Assembly (NCBI GenBank): GCA_905209725.1
Contig: CAJLTZ010000010.1
Span: 1-41,475 of the forward strand
Origin: an uncultured Muribaculaceae bacterium
Lineage (GTDB): Bacteria > Bacteroidota > Bacteroidia > Bacteroidales > Muribaculaceae
Reading direction: 5' to 3'
Length of the DNA: 41,475 bases
Part shown: positions 28,430 to 37,220 of the stretch, in pieces
Numbering within the stretch: position 1 is the first letter of the stretch
How the letters are laid out: every line of letters starts with the position of its first letter
Program-made: the position numbers and the translations under genes
Notes under the pieces: model-generated
What the model saw: only the letters and a program-made list of their open reading frames with translations
The model's database searches: none
Told to the model about the DNA's origin: nothing

Positions 28430-30319
28430 ATGAAAACATTCAATAAAATAATAATGTCATTGGGCGTTGCGGCCACGGCGCTCGGGTTCTCCTCGTGTGT
28501 GAACGACCTGGACCTTGACCCCCGCAATCCCAACGAGTTCACGGACGTGACCGGCGACATGGACCGTGTCTTCGCCGACCTCTACCTCCAGTTCGCCACT
28601 TTCGGTGCCAACAACGACTCCCCCGTGAAGGACTTCGACGGCGGTATGGCCTCCTTCCAGCGTGCGCTGAGCATCGCTGAGGAGTACCCCACCGACGAGG
28701 CTGCATGGGTGTGGGACCCGGGTGCATACGGCACCATCAACTATGGCCTCACATCTCCTGAGCTCGACTGCGTGTTCGGATTCTATTCACGTCTGATGAT
28801 CAACATCGCGCTCTGCAACCAGTTCATCTCCAACGTGGATGGCGGCCATTTCTCGCTCGACGACGCCGGCCGCGCACGCGCAGAACAGTATAAACTCCAG
28901 GCCCGTACTCTCCGCGGCCTCTGCTACTATTACATGCTCTCCTTCTACGACAAGATCCCTTATGCCACAGAGGCCACCGCAGTCGGTTCGCAGCCCGAAC
29001 AGCTCAGCCGCCAGCAGGTGCTCGCCAACGTGACCTCCGACCTTGAGGAAGTGGTGGCCGCCTATGGCGCTTCCCAGACTCCCGCTTATGGCTTTGTAGG
29101 CCTTGACGCCGCTGAGGCTGTGCTCGTGAAGATCTACCTCAACGCAGAGCAGTGGACAGGAACTCCGGCCTACGACAAGTGCTACCAGCACGCCAAGAAC
29201 ATCATCAACCGTATCGGTAAAGGTGGCTACTATGGCAACGGCCTCGCCCGCAGCTTCGTGGCTCTCTTCGGCGCCAACAACGCCCAGTATGCTATCGGCA
29301 ACCCCGGCAACACTGTCAACGAGATTATCTGGACACTTCCCCAGAACAATCCCAAGCTCCTCTCCTGGCAGGGCTCCACTTACCTGATCGACGGCTGGCT
29401 CGGCTCCAACGGCGCACAGCGCACTATGGCCAAACCGACCATGAACAAGTATACCCTCCCCGGCAGCGACGAACTCGACGAGGAGAAATATCTCGACCTC
29501 AACGAGGAATATTGCGCGTCGCAGGATGAGTATAATGAGAAGATGAAGGCTTACAACGATGAGCAAAAGAAGTGGAAGAAAGAGGTGACAATGCGCATCC
29601 ACAACCACAACTATTCCTTCGATCCTGAAGCCAAGGGCATCATGATGCAGGAATGGTTCAACGCCGGCGACGGCTGGAACGGTTTCCGCGCCCGCAAGAG
29701 CTTCATCCAGAAGTTTGAATGGGACGACGTAGAGTGCACCAAGAGTGCTGACCTCCGCACCAGCAACTTCCTGACAGCAACCTACAACTTCACCCTTGAG
29801 AACACGATTCTCTCCGGCGACGCTCCCGAGGCCGGCTACCGCGCCCTGAAATACACCAACTGGTGCTACAACGAGGACGGCACAGTGGACTATGTGGCAT
29901 CTGCCAAGATGACCATTCAGCCCCAGACCGAAGGAGACTACGCAGTGATCCGTCTTGCCGAGATCTATCTCTCCGCAGCCGAGGCTATCCTCAATGGCGG
30001 TGGCGGTTCGCAGGCTGAGGCCGACGAATATGTCAACTATATCCGTCGTCGCGCCTATGGTCTCGCCCCCGGCGACACAAGCCGCGACTTCAAGGGAATC
30101 AGCATGGCTCAGCTCCGCGACGAACGCTGCCGCGAACTCTATCAGGAGAATGTGCGCCGCACCGACCTTATCCGCTGGAACCTATATACCTCCGGTTACA
30201 ACTGGGAATGGAAAGGTGGCGTGGCCGGTGGCACAAACCTCCCCGAGCGTGCCAAGCTCTATCCTATCCCCTCGCGTGTGATCAATTCCTCAACTCTGCA
30301 GCAGACCACCGGTTATTGA
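28430..30319 (+). CDS. SusD-type surface lipoprotein
   Basis: 629 residues, with a lipoprotein signal and lipobox GFSSC (Cys ~23). It is built of SusD-type TPR helices (ARTLRGLCYYYMLSFYDKIPY) and a C-terminal RagB/SusD segment (RLAEIYLSAAEAIL, LRDERCRELYQENVRRTDLIRW). It caps the SusC channel and binds the ligand on the cell surface. An insertion rich in Glu, Lys and Asp lies near residues 345-390. It follows susC by 32 bp, the standard pairing. Confidence 0.95.
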   Translation: MKTFNKIIMSLGVAATALGFSSCVNDLDLDPRNPNEFTDVTGDMDRVFADLYLQFATFGANNDSPVKDFDGGMASFQRALSIAEEYPTDEAAWVWDPGAYGTINYGLTSPELDCVFGFYSRLMINIALCNQFISNVDGGHFSLDDAGRARAEQYKLQARTLRGLCYYYMLSFYDKIPYATEATAVGSQPEQLSRQQVLANVTSDLEEVVAAYGASQTPAYGFVGLDAAEAVLVKIYLNAEQWTGTPAYDKCYQHAKNIINRIGKGGYYGNGLARSFVALFGANNAQYAIGNPGNTVNEIIWTLPQNNPKLLSWQGSTYLIDGWLGSNGAQRTMAKPTMNKYTLPGSDELDEEKYLDLNEEYCASQDEYNEKMKAYNDEQKKWKKEVTMRIHNHNYSFDPEAKGIMMQEWFNAGDGWNGFRARKSFIQKFEWDDVECTKSADLRTSNFLTATYNFTLENTILSGDAPEAGYRALKYTNWCYNEDGTVDYVASAKMTIQPQTEGDYAVIRLAEIYLSAAEAILNGGGGSQAEADEYVNYIRRRAYGLAPGDTSRDFKGISMAQLRDERCRELYQENVRRTDLIRWNLYTSGYNWEWKGGVAGGTNLPERAKLYPIPSRVINSSTLQQTTGY

Positions 30320-30382
30320 TCCAATACCATCGCTAATATTTGAAGTTAAGTCAACACCAACTTCGTAAATTTGAAAGTAAAA

Positions 30383-31420
30383 ATGAAAAAAATATCAATA
30401 ATACTGGCGATGGCCGCCCTGGCGCTCGGATTCACTTCCTGCAAGCAGGAGGAGGACCCCAAATACAAGGCACCCAACGCCGCTGAGTTCAAAGTGAACG
30501 TTCCGGGTCTCGCCGACCAGGAGTTCGTGACTGCCTCCGACATGACCGACGGCAACACGTTCAATCTCTTCTGCTCGCAGCCCGACTATGGTTTCTCCGC
30601 CGTCTGCAACTATTCGGCAGTGGTGTCGCTCGACCCCACCTGCCCCGCCGACGACGAGGACCTCTCCCGCGTGCTCCCCAACGAGAACATCACATCAGCC
30701 TCCATGGCCATCAAGACCTATGAGCTCGCTGTGGCTGTAAACCAGCTTCTCGGAATCAAAAGTGCTGATGAATTCGCCAATGACCCCCGCGTGAAGGAGC
30801 CTATGAAACTCTATTTCCGCGCCATCTGCGAAATCCCCACTATCGAGGGCAGCCGCGTGGTCAGCTCCAATGTGGTAAGCTACAACAAGGTTCGCCTCCA
30901 GTATGCAGAGAAGAAACCGGCTTGGATCTACATCTGCGGTCACGTCCAGACTCTGGAGAACACCAATCCCAACAACTTCCTCGCTCCTAGCGACGCCAAC
31001 CTCCAGCTGTATGACGCATACTATCGTCTCTATGAGCCCGACAACATGATCGGCGAGAAGATTTTCGTGGGTCAGTTCAACCTCGTGCCTCAGGCTGCAA
31101 ACGCCGAGAATCCCGTGGACGGAACTTCCAACTTCCGCTTCTTCACTCAGCTCCTCGGCTGGAAGGCCGACGCTTCGCTCGGTTCTGCCGAAGGCGACTT
31201 CTTCAAGCTCGACGTAACTGATGCCGCTGAGTCCACAGCCGGTTATAAGGGCGACGTCGTGAACCAGGGTCTCGGCAACTGGGGTATCATGAACAATATC
31301 CCAGCCGATCCGAAACCTGTCACCATCGTGGTCGACACAAAGGATCTCAAGATCTATATCAAGACCGGCCTCTTCACTCCTCAGTTCCAGGGTCGTGAGC
31401 CTGTGTTTAACGCTAATTAA
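30383..31420 (+). CDS. SusE-like surface lipoprotein
   Basis: 345 residues from ATG 30383; the longer frame uses a TTG. The lipobox is GFTSC with Cys20. An N-terminal SusE-type beta domain is followed near Trp181 (WIYICGHVQ) by a segment like the carbohydrate-binding modules of SusE/SusF proteins. It probably sits on the outer surface and helps hold glycan for SusCD. A TAAATTTG box at 30366-30373 could give an internal promoter very close to the start, but the position after susD favours co-transcription. Confidence 0.75.
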   Translation: MKKISIILAMAALALGFTSCKQEEDPKYKAPNAAEFKVNVPGLADQEFVTASDMTDGNTFNLFCSQPDYGFSAVCNYSAVVSLDPTCPADDEDLSRVLPNENITSASMAIKTYELAVAVNQLLGIKSADEFANDPRVKEPMKLYFRAICEIPTIEGSRVVSSNVVSYNKVRLQYAEKKPAWIYICGHVQTLENTNPNNFLAPSDANLQLYDAYYRLYEPDNMIGEKIFVGQFNLVPQAANAENPVDGTSNFRFFTQLLGWKADASLGSAEGDFFKLDVTDAAESTAGYKGDVVNQGLGNWGIMNNIPADPKPVTIVVDTKDLKIYIKTGLFTPQFQGREPVFNAN

Positions 31421-31435
31421 TCTGCATCTACCAAC

Positions 31436-32932
31436 ATGAAGACCATAAAATTCTTATCAGCGATAGCTCTGACTCTGGCGATGACGGCCTGCGACGACTT
31501 CGACCTGCCCAATCCGCCGTATCAGACAAATGTGGATGAGGCGGCGTTTGCCAACACCGACCTCAAGCTCGTCCAGGCCTCCGAGGCCCTCAACCTCAAG
31601 GACGCCAACGAGAATGATACTCCCGCAGTGCTCGCCAACATCACCGAGCTCAGCAATTTCCCCGCTACCTACGACCTCTCCTTCACGGCTGAGGTGGGCA
31701 GCAACGAGAACTTCGACAAGATTGCCGAAGTTCCCGTGGAAATCCAGGGCGAGCAACTCATAGTGAACCCCGACCTCTTCAACGGTGCCATCCAGCAGGT
31801 GATCACCAAGGCTCCCGGCACCCTGAAAGTGCCCGTAAGAATCGCCGCTTACGCCACACGCGGCAACACGAAGGTGCGCCTCGGAGGTCCTGACGCCAAC
31901 TATGGCCAGTTCGTCTATGACGTCACCACGCTCGATCCCGCCAAAGTGATTGAAGAGGCTTACTATCTCGTAGGCTCCTTCTGCAACTGGGATGTGAAGA
32001 AAGCCATCAGGCTCGAGCACACTGTGGCAGGCGCCAACCAGTATGACAATCCTGAATTCGCCGTGAAGATCGACGTCACCGCCGAGCAGGCTGCCACCGG
32101 CTATGAGTGGAAAATCATCCCCGCAAGCAGCTATCAGGCCGGCACAATGGACGCAGCCCTCGGTTGCCGTCCCGCCGACGAGACCGCCCTTACAGGCAAG
32201 CTCGTTGAGACTGAAGGCAATACAGAGGCCGGCGTGATCAAACTCACGGGTCCCGTGCTCATCACAGCCAATATCGAGGTTGGTTCATATCAGGTAAGCT
32301 ACGCTCTTGATTGCCTCTACATCCTCTCCGGCACATCCGTGATGAATCCCGCACAGGCCATGCGCCTCTTCACCGAAAACTTCATCACCTACTCCGGCGC
32401 CGCCACTATCAGCGGCACATGGTATTGCGCAGGCGAACCCTCAACAACAGGCCTCCTCTTCAAGCAGGACACCGAAAAGGGCTTCGAGGACTTCACCGAG
32501 AAAGGCGTGGTACGCACAGGCTACCTGCTCTCCGGCGACAAGGGCACACAGAACCTCTCCTCGCCTCTCAAGGGCAACAACCTCTTCTGGGTTGAGGTCA
32601 ACCTCGTGCAACTCACTTATAGAATCGCGGCCATCGAAAAGATGAGCGTGATCGGCAGCGGCAACGGCTGGGACCTCGCAACAGCTTCCGAACTTACTCC
32701 CTCGAAGGACCGCAAGGTCTGGACAGGCAAGAACATCCACGTAGGCGACCAGTTCAAGATCAACTGCAACGGTGCCTGGGAGATTGACTTCGGAGGTCCG
32801 GCGGATCCCTCTGTAACAGGAGGACACCAGTACATCCTCCAGTACAAGGGCGCCAACATGGAGATCTCCGAAGGCGACTACGACGTAGAAGTCAACTTCG
32901 GCGTATACCCCTACACCGTGACACTCAAATAA
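31436..32932 (+). CDS. SusF-like surface lipoprotein with two glycan-binding-type modules
   Basis: 498 residues with lipobox LAMTAC (Cys ~19). The mature N-terminus resembles the SusE/F N-domain. Two later modules open with YYLVGSFCNW (176-185) and MSVIGSGNGWDL (about residue 402), the form seen in SusE/SusF starch-binding modules, where tryptophans contact sugar. No catalytic motif was seen. It is the last gene of the operon, 15 bp after the susE-like gene, and is followed by a strong bidirectional terminator. Confidence 0.75.
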   Translation: MKTIKFLSAIALTLAMTACDDFDLPNPPYQTNVDEAAFANTDLKLVQASEALNLKDANENDTPAVLANITELSNFPATYDLSFTAEVGSNENFDKIAEVPVEIQGEQLIVNPDLFNGAIQQVITKAPGTLKVPVRIAAYATRGNTKVRLGGPDANYGQFVYDVTTLDPAKVIEEAYYLVGSFCNWDVKKAIRLEHTVAGANQYDNPEFAVKIDVTAEQAATGYEWKIIPASSYQAGTMDAALGCRPADETALTGKLVETEGNTEAGVIKLTGPVLITANIEVGSYQVSYALDCLYILSGTSVMNPAQAMRLFTENFITYSGAATISGTWYCAGEPSTTGLLFKQDTEKGFEDFTEKGVVRTGYLLSGDKGTQNLSSPLKGNNLFWVEVNLVQLTYRIAAIEKMSVIGSGNGWDLATASELTPSKDRKVWTGKNIHVGDQFKINCNGAWEIDFGGPADPSVTGGHQYILQYKGANMEISEGDYDVEVNFGVYPYTVTLK

Positions 32933-32952
32933 TCACGCCCAATCCCAATATA

Positions 32953-32985
32953 AAGGCGGCTTCCGGGTGGGAAGCCGCCTTTTTT
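32953..32985. terminator. Bidirectional terminator between convergent genes
   Basis: AAGGCGGCTTCC (32953-32964) and GGAAGCCGCCTT (32970-32981) form a perfect 12-bp stem with a 5-nt loop and a T run on the plus side. The minus side is also T-rich. It serves the Sus operon and the convergent minus-strand gene. Confidence 0.85.
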
Positions 32986-32990
32986 ATTTA

Positions 32991-34211
32991 TCAAAATTCA
33001 ACATTAAAAGTCAGCGCCTCTACGCTATCGCCGGGGCGCAGCGGCAGGTCGATGAGCACCATGAACCAGCGGAAGCGCACGCCGTGAAGCCGTCGCAGGA
33101 TAGAGCCGCGTGATGCGGCAAGCGTGCGCCAATGCTCGCGGTGATGCGAGCCATAAAGCGTCATCTTCACCTCCGAATGCTGAAACACCCCGCGCAGTTC
33201 CACTCCCCGCAGCCATTTCATCTCCTCCGGACTGCCGAGCGAGAGCGCCGGGGTAAGCATCCTGAAATGCGTAGGCTTTTCATCGCCCGGATTGTCGCCG
33301 GGATTATCTCCCGACCCACCTGTGCCGTCGGAAAGCTTCGGAAAGGTCTTCCAGTCGGAGAGCGTGCCGCCGGTCACATTCAGAAGGTGCGTTCCAGCCG
33401 CAAAGTCGGCAATTGGAATCGACTCCACCACGCGAAAATCATCGTCGGCAGCAAGGAGCGTCTCAACCTCAGGCTGGGAATAGCGCTGATAGATGAAGCA
33501 GCGGCGTCGCTTGCCACCGATAGAGATGGTGCGCACGCCCGACGACTGCGCACTCTTGTCGTGGAGCGGTGTGCCCGCAGTGGTGTAGATGTCGATATGG
33601 GTCACTTTCGTGGCATTCGCATTCCCTTGCAATGCAGAGAGCGCGCTATCCGGAATTATTACTGTGGGGCAAACCGGACGGCTCACAATCTCCACAACTG
33701 CCGACACAGAACTCTCGCCGATAGTGTGCGACTGCAGGGCCAGATAAGGGGCGAGGCTGTCGGGCATAGCCTGCACTGGCTGGGAAACCATCACACGACT
33801 CCCGTCGGAGAGACGGTAGGCCCACCCAATCTTATACGGGCGGGCGAAGATACTGGCGCGACTGAGAACTGCGTAATAATCGTCCACGGCGCCCACCACG
33901 GCCGTAGATAATCCCTTCTGGAGAGTGGCGCTCATCGCCGGAAGCGAGGATGAATAGTCCCCCTCCAGCCAGGCATGGATCAGCGCCGAATCATCTGCCA
34001 CATAAGGGAAAGATATTCCGACCGCGGGATATTCCGACCGCGCATATGAATACCCCGGTGCCTGCACGGCATTCATCCCGAAAGAGATTCCCAGATCCGG
34101 CAGATTCAGAGAATCTGCCGAACCAGAGCTACCGGAACCATCAGAGCCATCAGAACCACCGGAGTTGCCCGAATTTCCATGACTTCCATGATTATTCATC
34201 AAGTCAAGCAT
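32991..34211 (-). CDS. Orphan protein resembling phage/prophage structural proteins, no signal peptide
   Basis: 406 residues from ATG 34211; ATG 34244 (417 aa) and 34199 are alternatives. The promoter box at 34256-34263 would put the transcript start only ~5 nt before 34244, which favours 34211. The N-terminus is a Gly/Ser/Asn/Asp-rich low-complexity stretch, not a signal peptide. The middle has YKIGWAYRLSDGSRVMVSQP and IDIYTTAGTPL. After a GDNPGDNPGDEKP linker comes a ~93-residue domain (LRGVELRGVF, VKMTLYGSHHREHW, RLHGVRFRWFMVLI). From memory these patterns match a large family of structural proteins in Bacteroidetes prophages; that link is inference. No other phage genes are near. Confidence 0.7.
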   Translation of the reverse strand: MLDLMNNHGSHGNSGNSGGSDGSDGSGSSGSADSLNLPDLGISFGMNAVQAPGYSYARSEYPAVGISFPYVADDSALIHAWLEGDYSSSLPAMSATLQKGLSTAVVGAVDDYYAVLSRASIFARPYKIGWAYRLSDGSRVMVSQPVQAMPDSLAPYLALQSHTIGESSVSAVVEIVSRPVCPTVIIPDSALSALQGNANATKVTHIDIYTTAGTPLHDKSAQSSGVRTISIGGKRRRCFIYQRYSQPEVETLLAADDDFRVVESIPIADFAAGTHLLNVTGGTLSDWKTFPKLSDGTGGSGDNPGDNPGDEKPTHFRMLTPALSLGSPEEMKWLRGVELRGVFQHSEVKMTLYGSHHREHWRTLAASRGSILRRLHGVRFRWFMVLIDLPLRPGDSVEALTFNVEF

Positions 34212-34255
34212 TTTGAGGGATGCCAGTTCAATTCTTACAATCATCTTTTTTTCTG

Positions 34256-34263
34256 CAAAATTA
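34256..34263 (-). promoter_or_regulatory. -7 box for the minus-strand orphan gene
   Basis: Read on the minus strand this is TAATTTTG. The start of transcription falls near 34249. Confidence 0.45.
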
Positions 34264-34300
34264 CACCTCTCCCATCCCCGCGCCCCATATCCATTATCAG

Positions 34301-34327
34301 AATTAGACCAATTAGACCAATTAGCCC
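34301..34327. repeat. Nonamer tandem tract between divergent promoters
   Basis: AATTAGACC, AATTAGACC, AATTAGCCC: three 9-bp units in the gap between the minus-strand orphan gene and psd. The unit shares the AATTAG/GGTC theme with the 18-bp duplication before pgi when read on the other strand. Confidence 0.75.
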
Positions 34328-34348
34328 TATTCCCAAAAATCCAGCGAA

Positions 34349-34404
34349 TTTGCGTAAGGAGCATAGAATATTTTTGCAGATTTATCCGGAATTGGTTAAA
34401 TTTG
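34349..34404 (+). promoter_or_regulatory. Two overlapping promoters for psd
   Basis: One pair is TTTG (34349-34352) with TATTTTTG (34369-34376), spacer 16 nt. The other is TTTG (34373-34376) with TAAATTTG (34397-34404), spacer 20 nt. The second would start the transcript within a few nt of the psd ATG at 34413, giving a nearly leaderless mRNA. Confidence 0.5.
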
Positions 34405-34412
34405 CGCATTGA

Positions 34413-35099
34413 ATGAAAAATATTACAGTTAAGATACATCGCGAGGGCACCGGAATCCTTATCCTGCTCTTCATCGTGTTGCTGGCGCTCAATGTTCCCG
34501 TGTGGCTCTTCCTGCCGCTCGTGGTGCTCCGTGTGCTCCTCTCCGCCATCTCGGCCGTGATGTATCTTCTGGTGTTCAATTTCTTCCGAAGCCCCGTGAG
34601 GCATTACCACGGCCAGCGTGCCGACCATGTGGTCAGTTCCGTCGACGGCAAGGTGGTCGCCGTGGAAAAGGTGATGGAAAATGAGTTCCTGCATTCGGAG
34701 GCAATAATGTTTTCTGTGTTCATGAGCCCGCTCAACGTGCATGCCAACTGGTTTCCGGTCGATGGCAAGGTGCTTTATGTGAAGCATCACCAGGGACGCT
34801 TTCTCTCGGCCTATCTGCCTAAGGCGAGCACAGAAAATGAGCGCTGCACCATAGGCATCGAGATGACCAACGGGCGGCGCATCATGGCCCGCCAGATTGC
34901 CGGCGCCATGGCCCGCCGCATTGTGACATACGCTCACAAGGGGAGCGAGTCGGACATCGACTGGCATATGGGATTCATCAAGTTCGGTTCCAGAGTGGAC
35001 ATCTTCCTGCCGCTCGACGCCGAAGTGCTCCTCAAGCCCGGCGATCTCACCGTAGGCGGCGTGACGCCGATTGCCATTGTGCACCCTGAACAAAAATGA
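34413..35099 (+). CDS. psd: Phosphatidylserine decarboxylase proenzyme
   Basis: 228 residues of the short (PSD-A type) decarboxylase. Two hydrophobic helices near residues 14-55 anchor it to the inner membrane. The core has SSVDGKVVAVE, FSVFMSPLNVHANWFPVDG and MARQIAGAMARRI. The self-cleavage site is FGSR with Ser193, which becomes the pyruvoyl group. It converts phosphatidylserine to phosphatidylethanolamine. The next gene, pssA, makes its substrate. Confidence 0.95.
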   Translation: MKNITVKIHREGTGILILLFIVLLALNVPVWLFLPLVVLRVLLSAISAVMYLLVFNFFRSPVRHYHGQRADHVVSSVDGKVVAVEKVMENEFLHSEAIMFSVFMSPLNVHANWFPVDGKVLYVKHHQGRFLSAYLPKASTENERCTIGIEMTNGRRIMARQIAGAMARRIVTYAHKGSESDIDWHMGFIKFGSRVDIFLPLDAEVLLKPGDLTVGGVTPIAIVHPEQK

Positions 35100-35129
35100 C
35101 CCCTCCTGCGTAAAAGTAATAAGGGGGGT
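35099..35129 (+). other. Possible small hairpin between psd and pssA
   Basis: ACCCCTC (35099-35105) can pair with GGGGGGT (35123-35129) with one wobble. No T run follows. It may affect mRNA stability or pssA translation; weak. Confidence 0.25.
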
Positions 35130-35155
35130 ATCATTCCTCTATAAATATATTTACT

Positions 35156-35863
35156 ATGAACGCAATAATTCGCAACATACCGAACAGTATCACCTGTCTC
35201 AACCTGCTCTCGGGCACCCTCGCCATCATCTTCGCCGCCCGGGGCGATGCGGAAATGGGCGGACTGGCCTGCCGCTGGTGGGCCTGCATCTTCATTGGAA
35301 TCGCTGCCGTGGCCGACTTCCTCGACGGCTTTGCCGCACGTCTGCTCCACGCCTATTCCGAACTGGGCAAGCAGCTCGACTCGCTGGCCGACCTGGTGAG
35401 CTTCGGCGTGGCCCCCGCCATGATTGTGTTCTATGGCCTTGAGCCCTTTGCCGACGCATCCTGGGTGCGCTGGGGCGCGATGCTGATTCCCGTGGCCGGC
35501 GCCCTGCGTCTCGCCCGCTTCAATATCGACATACGCCAGACCACCGACTTCATCGGCCTCCCAATCCCTGCCAACGCAATCTTCTGGATCGGTTACGCCG
35601 CCATGCTCGCCCAGCCCACCGAATTTCTGGCCAATTGGTACTGGTTTGGCGCAATCCTGCTGTTCGAATGCTGGCTGATGGTGTCGCCGCTGCGCCTCTT
35701 CTCCCTGAAATTCAAATCGTTCGGATGGAAAGGCAATGAATACCGCTGGCTCATCATCATCACAGCCATCGCGATGGTGGCCATCATGGGCGTTCCGGGA
35801 CTGATGTGGCTAATAGTGGCATACGTGTGCTACGGCGCCTTCGCAGCCCTTACTTCCAAATAA
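35156..35863 (+). CDS. pssA: CDP-diacylglycerol-serine O-phosphatidyltransferase
   Basis: 235 residues and several transmembrane helices. The CDP-alcohol phosphotransferase signature is complete: Asp54, Asp57-Gly58, Ala61-Arg62, Gly71, Asp75 and Asp79 in the order DxxDGxxARx8GxxxDxxxD. It makes phosphatidylserine from CDP-diacylglycerol and serine in the inner membrane, and psd then decarboxylates it. It lies 56 bp after psd. Confidence 0.95.
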   Translation: MNAIIRNIPNSITCLNLLSGTLAIIFAARGDAEMGGLACRWWACIFIGIAAVADFLDGFAARLLHAYSELGKQLDSLADLVSFGVAPAMIVFYGLEPFADASWVRWGAMLIPVAGALRLARFNIDIRQTTDFIGLPIPANAIFWIGYAAMLAQPTEFLANWYWFGAILLFECWLMVSPLRLFSLKFKSFGWKGNEYRWLIIITAIAMVAIMGVPGLMWLIVAYVCYGAFAALTSK

Positions 35864-35934
35864 CGCTGCCCTCACTTCCGAATAATTAAGCCGACATTTT
35901 TACGTTATTCTCTTAGACAGTAGACAGGAATATA

Positions 35935-35962
35935 CCTGCAAGGATAAAGATAATCTTGCAGG
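35935..35962 (+). other. Hairpin in the pssA-DUF4834 gap
   Basis: CCTGCAAG (35935-35942) and CTTGCAGG (35955-35962) form a perfect 8-bp stem with a 12-nt loop. It is not followed by a T run, so it is not a typical terminator. The rest of the 136-bp gap shows nothing clear. Confidence 0.35.
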
Positions 35963-35999
35963 GGAGATATAACAACCTTCAATTCTCTTTCGCAATAAG

Positions 36000-36377
36000 A
36001 TGACATTGGCAATCATATTGATAATGCTTTTGTTGGTCTGGATTTTCTGGCCGAGAATCCAGGCGTGGCTCTTGCGCATGTTCATGCGCAGGGTGCAGCG
36101 GCAGATGTTCCGCGCCGCCGGCATGGAGGAGTCCCGCCGACAGAAGCAGCAGAAAAAACAAAGACAGAACCCTCGGGAACAAAGTCGGCACCGCGAACGC
36201 CATCCCGCGAAAATGATGCAGGAGGTGGCCGAAGACACCGACTTCACGGAAATCCAGGAATTCCATTTCCACAGCGAGACCACCTCGCATACCACCACCG
36301 AACACCCCGATGGAAGCGAGAGCTATACCACCGAAGAGCAGGTGTCGGACGCCGAATACACAGAGATTAAGAGATGA
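36000..36377 (+). CDS. DUF4834-like small membrane protein
   Basis: 125 residues. A single N-terminal transmembrane helix (residues 2-25) is followed by a basic, Gln/Arg-rich stretch (about 30-70) and an acidic, Thr/Glu-rich tail ending DAEYTEIKR. This layout and the ending match the DUF4834 family of Bacteroidetes, whose function is unknown to me. The stop overlaps the next start by 4 bp (ATGA), coupling it to the HAD phosphatase. Confidence 0.65.
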   Translation: MTLAIILIMLLLVWIFWPRIQAWLLRMFMRRVQRQMFRAAGMEESRRQKQQKKQRQNPREQSRHRERHPAKMMQEVAEDTDFTEIQEFHFHSETTSHTTTEHPDGSESYTTEEQVSDAEYTEIKR

Positions 36378-37210
36378 GCACGCTATTTGTGAGCGACCTT
36401 GACGGCACGCTTCTGCAGCCCGACGCACGTCTGTCGGCCACTACCGTAGAAATTCTAAACAGAGAACTTTCCCGTGGCACCCTCTTCACAGTGGCCACGG
36501 CCCGCACGCCGGCCACCGTGGCGCCCATCCTGCGCGATGTGGAGATGCGCCTGCCTGCAATCGTGATGACCGGCGCCGCCCTCTGGGACGCGGCCACACG
36601 CAGCTATTCCCGCGTGATTTACATGAAAGAGGAGAGCGCACGCAGGCTTGTGGCGAAATACCGCGAAATCAATTTCCCGATATTCATCTATACCCTCGAC
36701 GACCGGCTCATCCACATATACCACAATGGCGACACCCTCTCCCCGCTCGAATATTCCTTCCTCGAGGAGCGTGTGCACAATTGCTTCAAGTGCGTGGAGA
36801 TTTCCCGTGAGCACCCCGACCGTCTGCCCGACGACTATTCGAAAATAGTGCTCTGCTACGGCATGCAGCCCGACAGCGAGGCGCGTGCCGCCTACGAAGC
36901 CACCCGCTACATCCCGGGCATCCGCCCGCAGTTCTACCACGACATCTTCGGACCCGAAGTGGGAATCGTGGAGGCATTCTCCTCCGATGCCACGAAGGCG
37001 AAGGCTATGCGCGCACTCGCTGCCAAAATCGGCGCCGACAAGATTGTATGCTTCGGCGACAATATCAACGACCTGCCGATGATGCGCGAGGCCGACCTTG
37101 CCGTGGCTGTGGAAAATGCCCTCCCTGAAGTGAAGGAGGCAGCCGACATCGTGATAGGACCCAACACGGCCGACTCCGTGGCCAAATTCATCGCCGACCA
37201 CGCTGACTGA
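36374..37210 (+). CDS. Cof-type HAD-superfamily phosphatase
   Basis: 278 residues. Motif I is DLDGTLL with nucleophile Asp8 and Asp10, and motif IV is FGDNINDLPMM (Asp229, Asp233). A C2B-type cap lies between. Cof-type enzymes remove phosphate from sugar phosphates, nucleotides or cofactors such as FMN or pyridoxal phosphate; the substrate here is unknown. It is coupled to the DUF4834-like gene. Confidence 0.9.
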   Translation: MSTLFVSDLDGTLLQPDARLSATTVEILNRELSRGTLFTVATARTPATVAPILRDVEMRLPAIVMTGAALWDAATRSYSRVIYMKEESARRLVAKYREINFPIFIYTLDDRLIHIYHNGDTLSPLEYSFLEERVHNCFKCVEISREHPDRLPDDYSKIVLCYGMQPDSEARAAYEATRYIPGIRPQFYHDIFGPEVGIVEAFSSDATKAKAMRALAAKIGADKIVCFGDNINDLPMMREADLAVAVENALPEVKEAADIVIGPNTADSVAKFIADHAD

Positions 37211-37220
37211 CCTACTCCGG

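Noticed and set aside
30366..30373. Separate promoter for the susE-like gene
   Set aside because: TAAATTTG is present, but the TTTG upstream is 23 nt away and the gene follows susD closely. Co-transcription is simpler.
34245..35093. Extension of the minus-strand orphan gene to 700 codons across psd
   Set aside because: The extension lies opposite the well-supported psd gene, and a promoter box on the minus strand at 34256-34263 marks a later start.
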